Notes: a model not told the origin generated them from the letters alone. DNA of 64,000 bases from Chlamydoabsidia padenii (GCA_025330725.1 JAIWND010000019.1:597806-661805); one strand, 5' to 3'; shown: positions 23,500 through 34,761, counted from the first letter of the stretch. Numbers and translations are program-made.

Positions 23500-24047
23500 C
23501 CAAAAAAAGAGTCGCTTGATGCACCCTAAATAGAAGGGAGAGGGGAACATTGCAATGACATCAAGCTAACGTGCTCGTTACAAAGCATAAAGGAGTGCTT
23601 TAAAAATATGCTCAGCTGAGGTTTTACCTTTTATCAGTGCCTTTTCAATGATATCCATTAGATCAAGCATTGTATTTTTTAAATCCCGACATGGAATCAT
23701 AAAAACTGCAGTGCAAAAAAAAAAAAGAGGGGGATGATCTTCACCATGTCATTCATGGTAATATCAGTGTGGTACATTCATGACCAAGATGTGTGTCACG
23801 ACGGGTAGACTTTGTGGGAACCACTTTTCTTGAGATGATTGATCCATAAAGACACCAGGGGATATCATCCTTTTTCAAACACCAAGGTGGATGATATGAT
23901 GATTTTGATACCTACTGATCATTAAACGAGCTTATTGTCGTGTGAACAAGATGGTGGTATTACCAAATTTGGTTTAGATGTTATTCGATGGCGGCATTTC
24001 AAATCATAGGGTCAAAATGCGGGCATATACAAAAATCTCCCTTTTGT

Positions 24048-24113
<66 letters not shown>

Positions 24114-24138
24114 CTTTCCTCTTTTCTTATTTCTGGTC
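23500..24138. other. Divergent intergenic region ending in a T65 tract
   Basis: Contains a motif variant at 23676-23690 (minus strand, GTCGGGATTTAAAAA) and a run of 65 T at 24049-24113, whose end is only 25 bp before the start codon of the kinase gene. No gene seen. Confidence 0.6.
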
Positions 24139-25950
24139 ATGTATAATATCTCTCCTCGTTTATCCGATAAAATCCAACACTTTGCTCGTTTTCCTCAAAC
24201 TGGCGTGTCTTTGAAACAAATGGTATTATTTGGTAAGATGGATTAAGAAACATAACAATAACACGCTCCTCACCTCTTTTTTTAATTCTTTAGGACAAAA
24301 ACCATCAGCTGCCACCATGTTCAAGGCCAGTCAATTCTTACACGGTATGTACACACATGAATAATAATAATAAAACAATGACTGGTACCAACACAAGTAT
24401 GCTTTTATTTAATATATACCACTTACATTAGAGGAATTACCTATACGGTTGGCTCATCGGGTGAAGGAATTGGAAGAGGTATCATTTGCGGATATGCCGT
24501 CCATCATAAAGGTGAAGAATTGGTATGCTCAGTCCTTCCAGGTAATAGAATAAAAAAGTATAAAGATGGCCAAGGAGACATGGGTGACTAAACAGTCATT
24601 TCTTTCTTCCTTTCTTTCTTTAGGAATTGATTGAATTACCACCACCTGTCATATCAAGGAAAATGAAGGAAGACTTTAAACGCGGGGCAAGGAAAAGCAA
24701 AGACTACTTTGATTGTGTACCAAATCATGCCTTCCCACCAAGACAATCTACCTCTCAACCCTACCCTATTGGTCATAGGTAAACTCAACCCCTCCTCAAC
24801 CCTCACTCATTCACTCATTATTTGATACATAGATACTATAACAACATTCAACATGTCGAATGTACACCAGAAATGACAATGTATACAGAAGACATGGTCA
24901 AGACAATTGAAGGTATCAAACAACGACACGATCCAGTGGTGACAACGATGGCTCAAGGCATTCTCGAATACAAGGAAAAAACAAAGGCGGTGACATTATT
25001 GGACAGTCAAGTTCAACAATTCCTTGATCGCTTCTACATGTCACGAATTGGGATTCGCATGTTGATTGGTCAACACTCGGCACTCTATCGGGGTCCATTC
25101 TACCGTAATGACTATGTGGGGGTAATTTGTACAAGAACCAATATCAAGGAAATCGCCTTGGATGCCATTGCCAATGCTCGATTCATATGTGAAGATCATT
25201 ATGGACTCTTCAAGGCTCCCGAGGTGCACATGTTTTGCCCTCTTGATATAGAATTCATGTATGTACCTTCTCACTTGAATCATATGATATTTGAATTGCT
25301 CAAGAACTCGCTGCGTGCTGTTGTCGAACGATTTGGTCCTGATTATGAAGATGTATATCCTCCGATCAAGTTGGTGATTGCTCATGGGAAGGAGGTAAAT
25401 TATAGCGAATATTTATAGAAGGAAGGGAAACTCATGGTGGTGTTATTATAATAGGATATCACTATCAAGATCTCGGATGAGGGTGGTGGGATTCCTAGAT
25501 CTGCTATTCCTATGGTATGGACTTACTTGGTAAGTATTAATCACATATTAGTAAAAATGACAAATGGCCAACTCATTCTTTTTATTTGGGTAGTATACAA
25601 CGGCTCAGGTACAAGAACTAGAACCTGAATTCAATAAAACTGAATTCAAAGCACCTTTGGCTGGATTTGGTTATGGATTACCAACTTCCAGATTGGTAAG
25701 GGAAATTGTCAAACAATGAAAAAAAAAAAAAAAAAAAAAAAAAAACAATGACTGATTCTTCTTATTTTGTAGTATGCGCGATACTTTGGCGGGGACTTGA
25801 AATTGATCTCTATGGAAGGGTAAGTATAAAATGATAAACTTGGATCATACACTAACTATCTTTATTTTATTTATTTATTTTAGATACGGAACAGATGCAT
25901 ATCTTCACCTCAATCGATTATCAAATAGCGATGAACCCTTGATCATGTAG
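24139..25950 (+). CDS. Mitochondrial pyruvate dehydrogenase kinase-like protein (PDK/BCKDK family)
   Basis: Nine exons (24139-24232, 24294-24344, 24432-24541, about 24624-24778, 24833-25394, 25455-25529, 25594-25695, 25773-25819, 25884-25950) give 420 residues. The N-terminal regulatory helical bundle shows RFPQTGVSLKQMVLFGQKP, FLHEELPIRLAHRVKELE and RIGIRMLIGQH. The GHKL ATPase part has N-box FELLKNSLRAVVE, G1 SDEGGGIP, a PMVWTYLYTTAQ segment and G2 GFGYGLPTSRLYARYFGGDL. These kinases phosphorylate Ser on E1-alpha of the pyruvate (or branched-chain keto acid) dehydrogenase complex in the mitochondrial matrix and switch it off. Which complex is targeted cannot be read from the sequence. The start follows directly after the T65 tract, and no earlier in-frame ATG gives a better leader. 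Confidence 0.93.
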
Positions 25951-26389
25951 GAACACACACACCACTCTTATTATATATAGATACCCTTCCCCCTCCTCTT
26001 TCCACAACACACATCCTAGTTTAAAAGTAGACACCTTCATCTCCCTTTTATTTTAGTTGATACAAAATATAAAAAAAAAATGTACTTTTATAACCAAAGA
26101 AATAAATCATCACATAGCATGATCCATTCATGTAGATTCAAATCCCGCCGCTAACAACACTACATTAACATAATAGAGACATAGTACTTGCATGAAATTG
26201 CGTAATGGATTTGCACCATGTAAAAAGGGGGGGGGTCTATTTTGATTGTGCTACTGATTTTTTTTAGTGTGAACTAATGTCAGCCAATAGGATCATTTCC
26301 TCTTACTCGCCGAATAAAAAAAAAAAGAATATTCCCAGACAAAAAGGGACCTCTTTCTTTCTTTCTTTTACTTTTACTTTTTATATATC
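25951..26389. other. Intergenic
   Basis: 3' region of the kinase and promoter of the amidohydrolase, with a motif copy at 26136-26151 and a CTTT-rich leader at 26352-26375. Confidence 0.5.
26136..26151 (-). promoter_or_regulatory. GCGGCGGGATTTGAAT motif
   Basis: Near-perfect copy in the minus-strand orientation, 240 bp upstream of the amidohydrolase. Confidence 0.5.
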
Positions 26390-27316
26390 ATGACTCGACC
26401 CATAACAGACATTATCGATACACATATTCACTTTTGGCAACCTAGCAATGTATATATACCTTGGGTGAAAGGTAGTCAGTTTGATACGGACAAGGATGCA
26501 CGACATTACAGCGACCAAGTGGCAAAAGTCGGGGTGCGACAAGGGGTCTATGTGCAAACCGACGTGGACAGTCGACATGGACTAGTGGAAGCGGCATGGA
26601 TTAATGACTATTATAAGCAAATACCTACATCCTCTTCGTTTGGCGGTCTAGGGGCAATTATAGCGTATGCACCCGTCGACCAAGGTGACGAGGCGGTCCG
26701 TCCCTACCTGCGCCTACTCCAACGCCTTATCGATCCTTCCCACTTGCGCGGTGTGCGTTTCCTCCTCCAACAATTAAACGAGCACGACATGGTCCAAGAC
26801 AATGTGGTAAAGGGGATCCAGGTGCTGGGCGACAAGGAATTCCAAGGCTTGTTGTTTGAACTGGTGATCGACTGCCACCGCCACCCTGCTCAATTCGATG
26901 CCCTCATCCAACTCGTACGGCTTTGTCCATCCGTGTCGTTTGTCCTGGATCATATGGGTAAACCACCTTGTGGGTCTCGACCGGGGGAGGCGGCGTTTGA
27001 TCATTGGGCGGGGTGTCTGCGTACATTGGCAGGATACTCGAATGTGGTTGCTTGTAAAGTATCGGGCTTGATCACGGAACTCGATGGTGGCTCGGTGGTA
27101 TGTGCGCAACAGTTGGCGCCGTTTGTGAATGTCGCCAAGGAATCGTTTGGGGTGGATCGGTTGATGTTTGGTGGTGATTGGCCCATATGTGAAGCACAAG
27201 GGGGATCTTGGCAGCAATGGGTGGATGTGTTGATGGAAATCGTACAAGATTGGGATCTCCAGGATCAAACCAAGCTGTTTGTCTTTAATGCTCAACGGTG
27301 TTACAAATTAGTTTAA
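26390..27316 (+). CDS. TIM-barrel amidohydrolase (amidohydrolase_2/lactonase family), intronless
   Basis: A single 308-residue exon. It has the N-terminal metal motif IDTHIHFWQP (HxH, residues about 10-18), GVYVQTDVD, LRGVRFLLQ, FELVIDCHRHPAQ, FVLDHMGKPP and the C-terminal GGDWPICEAQGG with the metal-binding Asp, in the order expected for the COG3618/PF04909 group that includes sugar-acid lactonases and 2-pyrone-4,6-dicarboxylate lactonase. It probably hydrolyses a lactone or cyclic carboxylate in the cytosol, but the substrate is unknown. Unlike nearly every neighbour it has no intron, and codon third positions are visibly richer in G and C (GTGCGACAAGGG, CTGGGCGAC). Both features would fit fairly recent acquisition, possibly from bacteria. 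That is inference. Confidence 0.88.
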   Translation: MTRPITDIIDTHIHFWQPSNVYIPWVKGSQFDTDKDARHYSDQVAKVGVRQGVYVQTDVDSRHGLVEAAWINDYYKQIPTSSSFGGLGAIIAYAPVDQGDEAVRPYLRLLQRLIDPSHLRGVRFLLQQLNEHDMVQDNVVKGIQVLGDKEFQGLLFELVIDCHRHPAQFDALIQLVRLCPSVSFVLDHMGKPPCGSRPGEAAFDHWAGCLRTLAGYSNVVACKVSGLITELDGGSVVCAQQLAPFVNVAKESFGVDRLMFGGDWPICEAQGGSWQQWVDVLMEIVQDWDLQDQTKLFVFNAQRCYKLV

Positions 27317-27415
27317 ACCCCGGTACTCCCCCTCCTTTTATATAAATTTATCTTTGATCCGTTTATCTTCTTCTTCTTCTTTTATTCTCTATTCATTAAT
27401 TAATAAAATACCAAT

Positions 27416-28224
27416 ATGATATCATCCACTACCTCTTATTTATCTATTCCCGCCATCAAGGTGAGTTTAACAATATCATTGTCCATATGCATACACTAAC
27501 TGGTTCTACCTTTTGTATCCGCAGGGACCAACAGAATTGCCACCAACGCCAAGCTCTTCTTATTGTCATTCCGTAGCTTCAAGAGAATCCAGATTCTCAA
27601 CTTTGGTGGGACGTCAAACAGGTAGGTGATAAAAAAAAAAGAAGGTTCTTCCCACTCCTCGATTGTTTTGTTGTAAATCACTCATTCTCCCCCCTTTTTT
27701 ATTCATATCATATATAATTGTAGATGGATATACCTTGTCATCTTCCTCCTCTTCTCGACTTGCTGTACCAAAACAGTATGGCTCATTCTTGAATATGCCA
27801 TTATCAGGTATGCCATTATCAGGTAAAGAAAGGATCGACTGATTGATTGACAAGTAACTAGAAGTAACTAAATCAATATTATATTGTTTATTTGTTTACT
27901 TTTCTATTTTGGAATTTCGGCACAGATGATACCCTGTCTTTTGAATCATTATCCGTAGCACCGCCAACGCCACTCCATACCACTATTGGCTCGGATGAAG
28001 GTCTTTATCTCTTATGGACACAACAATTACTACGAGAACAAGGTTATCGACCTTACTCCTGCCGTCAAGATGATACTGATGATGATGATGATGATGATGA
28101 AAGTAGTCAATCTGATACTAGCATCATCTCACCTTATTACTCAACTATAGATCCTCCAACCAGGTATAGAAATTCCCCTTCTTCTCTCTCTACCTTCTTC
28201 TCTTCTTGTTTGTGCCTCTTTTAA
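27416..28224 (+). CDS. Small Ser-rich, acidic protein of unknown function, four exons
   Basis: Exons 27416-27460, 27525-27621, 27724-27822 and 27926-28224 join in frame to 179 residues, all with canonical splice sites. The protein has GPTELPPTPSSSYCHS, a short tandem MPLSGMPLSG created by a 15-bp duplication at the end of exon 3, an octa-Asp-like run (DDTDDDDDDDESS) and a Ser-rich tail. No domain is recognised. The C-terminus is uncertain: a donor (CCAG|GTATAG, about 28163) and a downstream TTTTTAG acceptor at about 28278 allow an alternative short last exon. Confidence 0.5.
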
Positions 28225-28790
28225 AAAAGGGTACATTTGTGTTACATCCTCTTCCTCCATCTTCTTTACCCTTTTTAGATCTTTTTTTTTGTACCGTTTT
28301 ACTACTCTATGCCAATAAATTATATTATATAACATATCATGTCTTTTATGGTAAAGTGGGTCGAACATTCAGTGGACTTGGTCTGCACGCGCATAATGGA
28401 AAAACCGGTCTTTAAATATAATTCAATTCCCGCCGTGGAATCACTTGCATGGATTCGCCTCCTCCCTCCACCGACTAATGTGGGTAGACTTGACTTACAC
28501 TTAGGAGATACATTCATACCCTTGACATCTTGACTGGTTGATCATGATGTTGACAAATTTTCACAAGACATACAAGCATTGAACTTTTTTGAGAAATCCA
28601 AGTCGATTCATGTGGTAAATAGAGTATCGAAGCTCATATCACAACAATGACAATGAGAAAATTTCAACTTTATGCATCACCAAAAAAAAAAGTCCGACCT
28701 ATGGAAGTTATCACCGTGTAATAATGATATGCCCAATACATTAACCATTCCGGAAAGGATGGCGCACGGAAAGTACGCACAGAATTTTAG
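28225..28790. other. Intergenic with motif copy
   Basis: Contains the motif copy at 28421-28435. Short open frames here show no conserved features. Confidence 0.4.
28421..28435 (-). promoter_or_regulatory. Motif CGGCGGGAATTGAAT
   Basis: Near-consensus copy not directly upstream of a recognised gene. Confidence 0.35.
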
Positions 28791-28791
28791 A

Positions 28792-29252
28792 AGAGCACTG
28801 CTCGCCCAATTGCTAACGGATGCTAATGATTAAAGTGGCCAAGTGGATACTATGGCATATTTACAACACAAGTCACCGCAAAAGTCAAGCTCCAAGACCC
28901 TTGTGTCTGTATGTTCAGGCTTGCGATGACTTTTACCTGTAAGAAAGAGACAAGTGCGAAGAGAGAACCAAACTTCATTTTCAAATCCCGCCCGACTCTA
29001 CTGAGATTTGAAAAGGGCTCTACTCGCTCCATTGTCAACAGATGCTAATGATTAAAGTGGCAATGTGAACATTATAGCCTATTTCCAACATATGTTATCA
29101 CAAAAACCAAGCTCCAAGACTCTTGTGTCAGTATGTTCAGGCTTGCGATGACTTTTACCTTTGCTTTGCACTGAAGATTTTTTTTCCCAGACGGAGGGAA
29201 GCTTCAACTTCAAACGCCGAATACCAAAATTCCGTGCGCTAGTCATTCCCGC
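28792..29252 (+). repeat. Dispersed dimeric repeat, copy A
   Basis: Two related monomers of about 220-230 bp lie head to tail (about 28792-28995 and 29010-29252). Each has the blocks GATGCTAATGATTAAAGTGG, CCAAGACCCTTGTGT or CCAAGACTCTTGTGT, ATGTTCAGGCTTGCGATGAC and TTTTACCT. The first monomer ends in TTTTCAAATCCCGCC. The same two-monomer arrangement recurs at 33885 and, degraded, at 40045. No open frame spans it and no terminal repeats or A tail are obvious. It behaves like a non-autonomous mobile element or a dispersed promoter-type repeat. Confidence 0.8.
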
Positions 29253-29999
29253 GAGTCCCATTGGGTATGGTGACAATCATGTCGGGATTCTAATTGTAAA
29301 ACTCAAATCTGCATGAATTTTCGAATACGGCAGACCAAGTCTGGTAGTCAGGGGTAGTCTGTAAAGAGAGAATATTCGACTTTGAAAAAAAAATCCAGAG
29401 TCTTTTCATTACGCAAATTCAAATACATACAAACCCAGTCTATTGGTTTAGAGAGTAATGATGGGCTTTTATTGTGTTGGGTGCTTGTGAGTGTGTGTGT
29501 TTTGCTACACCCAATAAAGCTTCTTTGTGTTTTCATATTTTATATATACTGCCTTTTTGATTTGGCGACGAGTCAACCCAAGGTTAAAGTGATATGTAGC
29601 CGTGATTCCTTTTGCAGCCAAAAAAGACAGACCAGATCAGTATTTTCGTTTGTTATCCTATGAACAGTGAGCATATGATAATAGTAAAAGCCTTGTTTCT
29701 TGAACCAAACCAACTTCACACACCCCAGTACAAGTCGCGTTTTACAAATCTTGATTCATGCGATCAATTAATGCAATATCAATGTCATATAGTATCACAC
29801 CTATCATATAAAGTGCGTGTATTTGATTGCCACACAATTTATACCCAAGACTTTTGTTTTCACAAAGTCGTATATATTAATTCTTTATTGTATTCAGCTA
29901 AAACAGTGATTATTTCTATGGTAAAATGGAGGAGTGGTGGTAGTAAAAAGGAAGATTGAGCTACACAAGTGCGTGAAGAGAGGAGACAGAGATAAGTGA
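29253..29999. other. Intergenic, no feature recognised
   Basis: AT-rich. Short open frames lack family features, and a (GT)n-like stretch lies at 29487-29500. Confidence 0.4.
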
Positions 30000-30007
30000 A
30001 GGCAGAG

Positions 30008-30084
30008 TAGGTTTTAATAAAGGCGTATCGCTCCTTGTCAATGATGTGATACGTGTGGTGGTGAGGGTTATCTTGTCTTGAATA
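30008..30084 (-). pseudogene. Fragment of the orphan gene family found intact at 31683-33771
   Basis: The minus-strand translation contains HIIDKERYAFIKTYSAF, which matches SIIDKERYAFIETRSAR in exon 6 of the intact gene (about 33460-33540). The nucleotide match extends over about 75 bp with a small insertion (GACAAGAT-ACCCTCACCACCAC at its start). Flanking sequence does not continue the match, so this is a broken piece of a second family member in opposite orientation. Confidence 0.65.
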
Positions 30085-30339
30085 AACTATCATTCAAGTT
30101 TCCCGAGGCCGATCCCCTGATTGGAGAAAGACACTTTAGAATACTACCTATTATAAATAATGTTTTGGTCAATGTCAATAATAAATAGAGTGAATATATC
30201 AAGTTTATTGGGTGAAAAGCATATATACCATATATCATCATACCATCTAAACTAAAGCTAAACTAAACTATACCAAATAGGATTTCCATTGTGACAATCA
30301 TCAAAGCAAGATGGAATGGGGAATATATCCATGAAGGTC

Positions 30340-30840
30340 CTAATGAATCACCATATTGCAAGCTTCAGATTTCTTTCCACCTTGATCAAAGTATTCCAGA
30401 GCGTAGATCATGTTTTCGTAGATTAACTTCATAGGTAGCCAAAGACCATGACTGAATAGTAGCGCTTCTTGAGTCCAGAACATCTGTTCCATGATGGCCA
30501 CCATTTTTCTTGTCGTTGTTATTGGTGTTGTTGCTGTTGGTGTTGGTCTTGTTGTATCCAGTTCAATGCTATCCAATTTGACCAAGTAGAATGGGATGGA
30601 GGTATCGGCAGCCAACCCCAAGACAACGGACAAAAGACGTCGATATAAAGAAAACCATCTTGTTTACCACACGAGTAGAGGTCCTCCAAAGCTGACCAAG
30701 AAAAAGAGGACACTGCCTTGTTCTTTTTTCGTTCGTTTTCACCTATTACGTTCCAACCATTGCAAGTTCCGTATTATGAAGAAGACCAGTAGAGGGACAC
30801 CATAGTTGAAGGTTCGTCGTCGTAATTAGGGTTCACAGGT
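30340..30840 (-). pseudogene. Possible degraded coding region, unknown
   Basis: On the minus strand two overlapping frames look protein-like. One carries AVSSFSWSALEDLYSCGKQDGFLY, then CPLSWGWLPIP; the other FYLVKLDSIELDTTRPTPT and MVAIMEQMFWTQEALLFSHGLWLPMKLIYENMIYALEYFDQ, terminating at 30340. A frame change near 30550-30640 would join them. Residue composition (Trp, Tyr and Phe spread through) is unlike random AT-rich translation, but I do not recognise a family and cannot exclude an unannotated intron. It lies beside a tandem duplication and another gene fragment, consistent with a decaying locus. Confidence 0.35.
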
Positions 30841-30994
30841 TGATTTGCTTGAGACAAATGTCTCTCACGTAACAAAATATAAAAGAGAAGATGGAAAAGT
30901 ATTAGTAAATGAATATGATGTGTTTCCATCATCTTTTTCTCTATACATTACCTTGAAGACCAAAAGAGTGTTTGTTGCAGGATTGGAAGTATTG

Positions 30995-31522
30995 CCTATT
31001 TTTTGTTCGCACCCACAAGACAGCAGCATCAAGAAAGTAGAAAGCAGTTCCATGAGTTTTCAAGTCATTCCACCACCTTCAACCCAACATCCTACTACAT
31101 ACTGATGCAGAAGTATCATAGCCAAGGAAAAGCGACGATAGCGACCAAAAAATAAGCCGGGGACAAGCCAAAATGATAATGCCTTGTATAAAATCCTTCG
31201 GCATACCTCCAGCTTGCTTCACCTTCTTTTTCGGTAGAGTCCCCACATACAAGTTATCACTTCCAAATATAGCCTGTTTTTTGTTCGCACCCACAAGACA
31301 GCAGCATCAAGAAAGTAGAAAGCAGTTCCATGAGTTTTCAAGTCATTCCACCACCTTCAACCCAACATCCTACTACATGCTGATGCAGAAGTATCATAGC
31401 CAAGGAAAAGCGACGATAGCGACCAAAAAATAAGCCGGGGACAAGCCAAAATGATAATGCCTTGTATAAAATCCTTCGGCATACCTCCAGCTTGCTTCAC
31501 CTTCTTTTTCGGTAGAGTCCCC
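30995..31522. repeat. 278-bp tandem duplication
   Basis: Sequence from GTTCGCACCCACAAGACAGC to GGTAGAGTCCCC (about 30995-31244) is repeated at 31273-31522 with a period of 278 bp and almost no differences (for example CATACTGATG against CATGCTGATG). The minus strand of both copies keeps the same open frame (LPKKKVKQAGGMPKDF and onward), which may be a residual coding segment. The near identity points to a recent event. Confidence 0.85.
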
Positions 31523-31591
31523 GCGTATGTAAAAAAAAACAAAAGTGATGTTTGCGAAAAATAAACCAATGATTGAAGCGCCGCCATCGTC

Positions 31592-31608
31592 ATTTTAAAA
31601 TCCCGCTG
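31592..31608 (-). promoter_or_regulatory. Motif CAGCGGGATTTTAAAAT
   Basis: Copy 75 bp upstream of the orphan seven-exon gene. Confidence 0.45.
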
Positions 31609-31682
31609 TAGTAAAATCGAATCCTTTCGCCTACCTCTTCTTTTTCATTATTAAACATGCCTCCTCTTTTTCACTATTAAAC

Positions 31683-33771
31683 ATGACTTGCCCTTCACGT
31701 TTTATTGGAAAACGAATTGATTTATCTTTATCCTTTACCAATGCGTCTTTTTTTAAAGAAAACACAGTGGACCATTGGCACTTGGATGACTTCATTACCT
31801 GGAAACGACACGACAACAAAGGCTTTAACGATTGCTTTCCTTTGTTGAGTGAATATGAATATGCTCTGAACAATCTGAAACAAGTCCGTCAGTTGGATCC
31901 TGTACTCATATCTTATGTCACAGAATTGAAGATAAACAATAAGGTAGCGAAAACAATAGAACATTTATATGGTACTGACTATCTTTACTTTTTGTTGATA
32001 TTCCTATAGTACACGAAGAAGGCCTTCAAGACATGGTGGGAAAATCGACGGTCCGGGACACCATCCAGTAACACCACTATTATCAACAACAACAACAGCA
32101 GAAACACGAACATCCTGTCCGCAAGTAACGTTACGGTGAATTCGACCGAGTGTGTACCACCACCACCACCACAACAACAACCGCAGCAGGGTCAGGCACC
32201 ACCATCACCAGCCCCAACCCAACAACAAGGACATATTAGCAAGGATATCTCAGAGCCGAGAATGTCGGTAAGTCAGAAAAAGAATATTCAGCCACGTTAT
32301 CTTTACAATAGCAAAGATGATTACTAGACTTACACATTGGGGGGGGGTTTGTAGGAAAGAAAGGGGAAAAGGCGCCAGGATGATATCGACGATGACAAGG
32401 ACGACGCAAGTAATGACGATAATACCAGTGATGATGACTATGACATTTTCCTAAATAAAAACGTAAGTTTATTGGAGAGTCAATTTGAAATTGACTTGGT
32501 TTCTTTTATCATTATTATAGAACATCCTTCGACTACAGAAAAAGAACAAAACGTACGATGCAACCACCCCTCAAGTATATCTCATCTCGCCGAACAAACC
32601 TCGCCTCCAAATCGACGACTTTAACAAACTGAAATCAAACTTTGACATCATTCTCTCTGAAGATCAATCATCATCATCGTCATCATCAACGCCATACAGC
32701 CAACACATCTACAAGAAAAGCAGGGAAGAACAAGCTCGAAACCAAAGTTTGAATGATGCCCCTGGAACCATGGAATTCTTGATGGCAGCATTGGAACAGC
32801 CACTGGACAACATCTGCCAATACGTTTGGTCAAATGGACGCACAGACAACAAGGACGAATCCATGAACAATGAAATGATTAGGCACATCCTCACTGACTT
32901 TTACATCAACTGCAACATCACAAATGACAACAGCTCAACGCCAACGACAACAGCCAATGAAAGGACACCATTTGCCGAACACCTCATACCGATTTTCAAG
33001 GTGTTTGCTGGCATTACCCATTTAATGAAATTCGCCTGGTAAGAAATAAAAAACAAACAACAACATTATAATTATCGTCCAACTCATTTTATTCACTTTC
33101 TCCAAACTAGGTGCGAAAAAGGTCTGGCTTCTAATCGCCTTCTATCACTCTGCCTCCCCAACAAACTCCCACTCCGCTCACTTTTGGATGGTATCGGCAT
33201 GTCAGTTAAGGATGGTGCTGAAAGGTTGCTAATAGAATCGTCAGGGTAGGAAAAATATAAAAGTAAATGATCAAAAACTGATATCTCTTCCTCTTTATAT
33301 CATATAATGTTTATAGTGACAACATTGAACATTCTGAAGAAGACACAATCAAGCAAATATGCAATACTAGCAGCTGCCTCAAGATGGATATGAAGAAGTA
33401 CCAGTTCGCCTCCTTCGATACATTCCGGCGCCGTCAGGTCTTTGGGCTACAGTTCATCAACGACAAGATGACCCTCACCACCACCAGCATCATTGACAAG
33501 GAACGATATGCCTTTATCGAAACCCGCTCTGCAAGAATACCAACATCATACAAGGACCGCTGGAACTGGATTAAGGTTTTTGAACTACTGCTCAAGTTGA
33601 AGGTAAGATAATGTTGATATAAATCAAATCAAATATATGTAGATCATATAAAGACTCAAAAACGTTTTTTAGGCCGACTTACTAGAACAGGAAAAAGTGA
33701 CCGACTTGCTGGAACGAGAGTGTGTGGGCGTGACCAATGTAGGACCGACGGTCCAAGGTGCTATGAAATGA
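31683..33771 (+). CDS. Orphan multi-exon gene, apparently a repeated family
   Basis: Exons 31683-31943, 32010-32267, 32355-32462, 32521-33038, 33111-33245, 33317-33602 and 33673-33771 total 1,665 nt (554 residues) with canonical sites throughout. The protein has a start rich in aromatic and charged residues (DHWHLDDFITWKRHDNKGF), a Pro/Gln/Asn-rich linker, a strongly acidic Asp stretch, then a helical half (EFLMAALEQPLDNICQYVW, IPIFKVFAGITHLMKFAWCEKGL and IIDKERYAFIETRSARIPTSY). I recognise no domain. A fragment of a second copy lies at 30008-30084 in opposite orientation, so the family is repetitive locally. The lack of any transposase, protease or polymerase motif argues against a classic transposon, though an element-borne accessory gene is possible. 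Confidence 0.65.
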
Positions 33772-33884
33772 TACCCTGTCTCCTCTTTTTTTTTTTATAT
33801 TATGTATACCCCTTATTAGTTTAGTATAGTTTGTCTTTATCTTTATCATCAATAAACGACCGGAGGTCGCCGACTGGCGTCCAT

Positions 33885-34326
33885 TTGGGCTCTGCTCGCT
33901 CAATCGTTAACGGATGCTAATGATTAAAATGACGATGTGAATACTATGGTATATTTCCAACACAAGTCAGCGCAAAAGCCAAGCACCAAGACCCTTGTGT
34001 CAGTATGTTCAGGCTTGCGTTGACTTTTCCCTGTCATTTGTAAGAGAGAAAGTACGAAGAGGGAACCAAACTTCATTTTCAAATCCCGCCGCCTCTACTA
34101 AGATTTTGAAAGGGCTCTACTCGCTCCATTGTCAACAGATGCTAATGATTAAAGTGGCGATGTGAACATTATAGCCTATTTCCAATATATGTTACCACAA
34201 AAGCCAAGCTCCAAGACTCTTGTGTCAATATGTTCAGGCTTGCGATGACTTTTACCTTTCCTTTGGACGGAAGGAAACCATTTTCAAATGCCGAACACAA
34301 AATCCCGTGCACCTAGCCATTCCCGC
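33885..34326 (+). repeat. Dispersed dimeric repeat, copy B
   Basis: Same two-monomer unit as at 28792, closely similar along its full length from CTGCTCGCTCAATCGTTAACG to GCCATTCCCGCG. The inter-monomer segment again carries TTTTCAAATCCCGCC (34077-34091). It starts about 115 bp after the stop codon of the orphan gene. Confidence 0.8.
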
Positions 34327-34761
34327 GTATGCTTTTGGAATTTATCGTGAGATGTCATCTGATGGGCTTGATTTATTGTAGCTCGAATGATTTCCCATAC
34401 CAAAAATATTAGTGATCTTTCACAACGATCGACTCAAAGGGCATGGTTAAATAATCAATACAGTATTGTCGTTTGAATACTCCAAGTGGTATAAGCTCTC
34501 TCTTTTTTTTTTTTTGTTGAATGATATGTAACTTACTAATTTTTTTTGTTTCGGGTTGTTTTATTTCATAGGTAATTTACAGAAGGTACAAGAACAACAT
34601 CAACAATAACGATAAGAAAAAGGAAAATAGGCGACAAGTAATTCTGGATTATAATCTGTCATTTTGCATGCACACAGCCAGGGGTTGGCGAAATTGAAAT
34701 CCCGACACCGAGTTTAAAACAAAAAAAAAAAAGACATGACCTCTCTCCATCTTCTTGATCA
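34327..34761. other. Intergenic
   Basis: Contains a T tract at 34503-34516 and the motif copy at 34692-34706. No gene seen. Confidence 0.45.
34692..34706 (-). promoter_or_regulatory. Motif GTCGGGATTTCAATT
   Basis: Copy 56 bp upstream of the 2H-phosphoesterase-like gene. Confidence 0.5.

Noticed and set aside
26136..26151. tRNA gene, because ATTCAAATCCCGCC resembles a T-arm/B box
   Set aside because: No acceptor stem, anticodon arm or A box could be paired upstream at this or the other copies. Kept only as an alternative explanation of the motif.
26774..27295. 173-codon open frame antisense to the amidohydrolase
   Set aside because: It is a shadow of a GC-richer coding exon, with no family features. 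The sense strand has all metal motifs.
29382..29959. Overlapping short open frames
   Set aside because: AT-rich chance frames with Phe/Cys/Ile bias and no conserved pattern.
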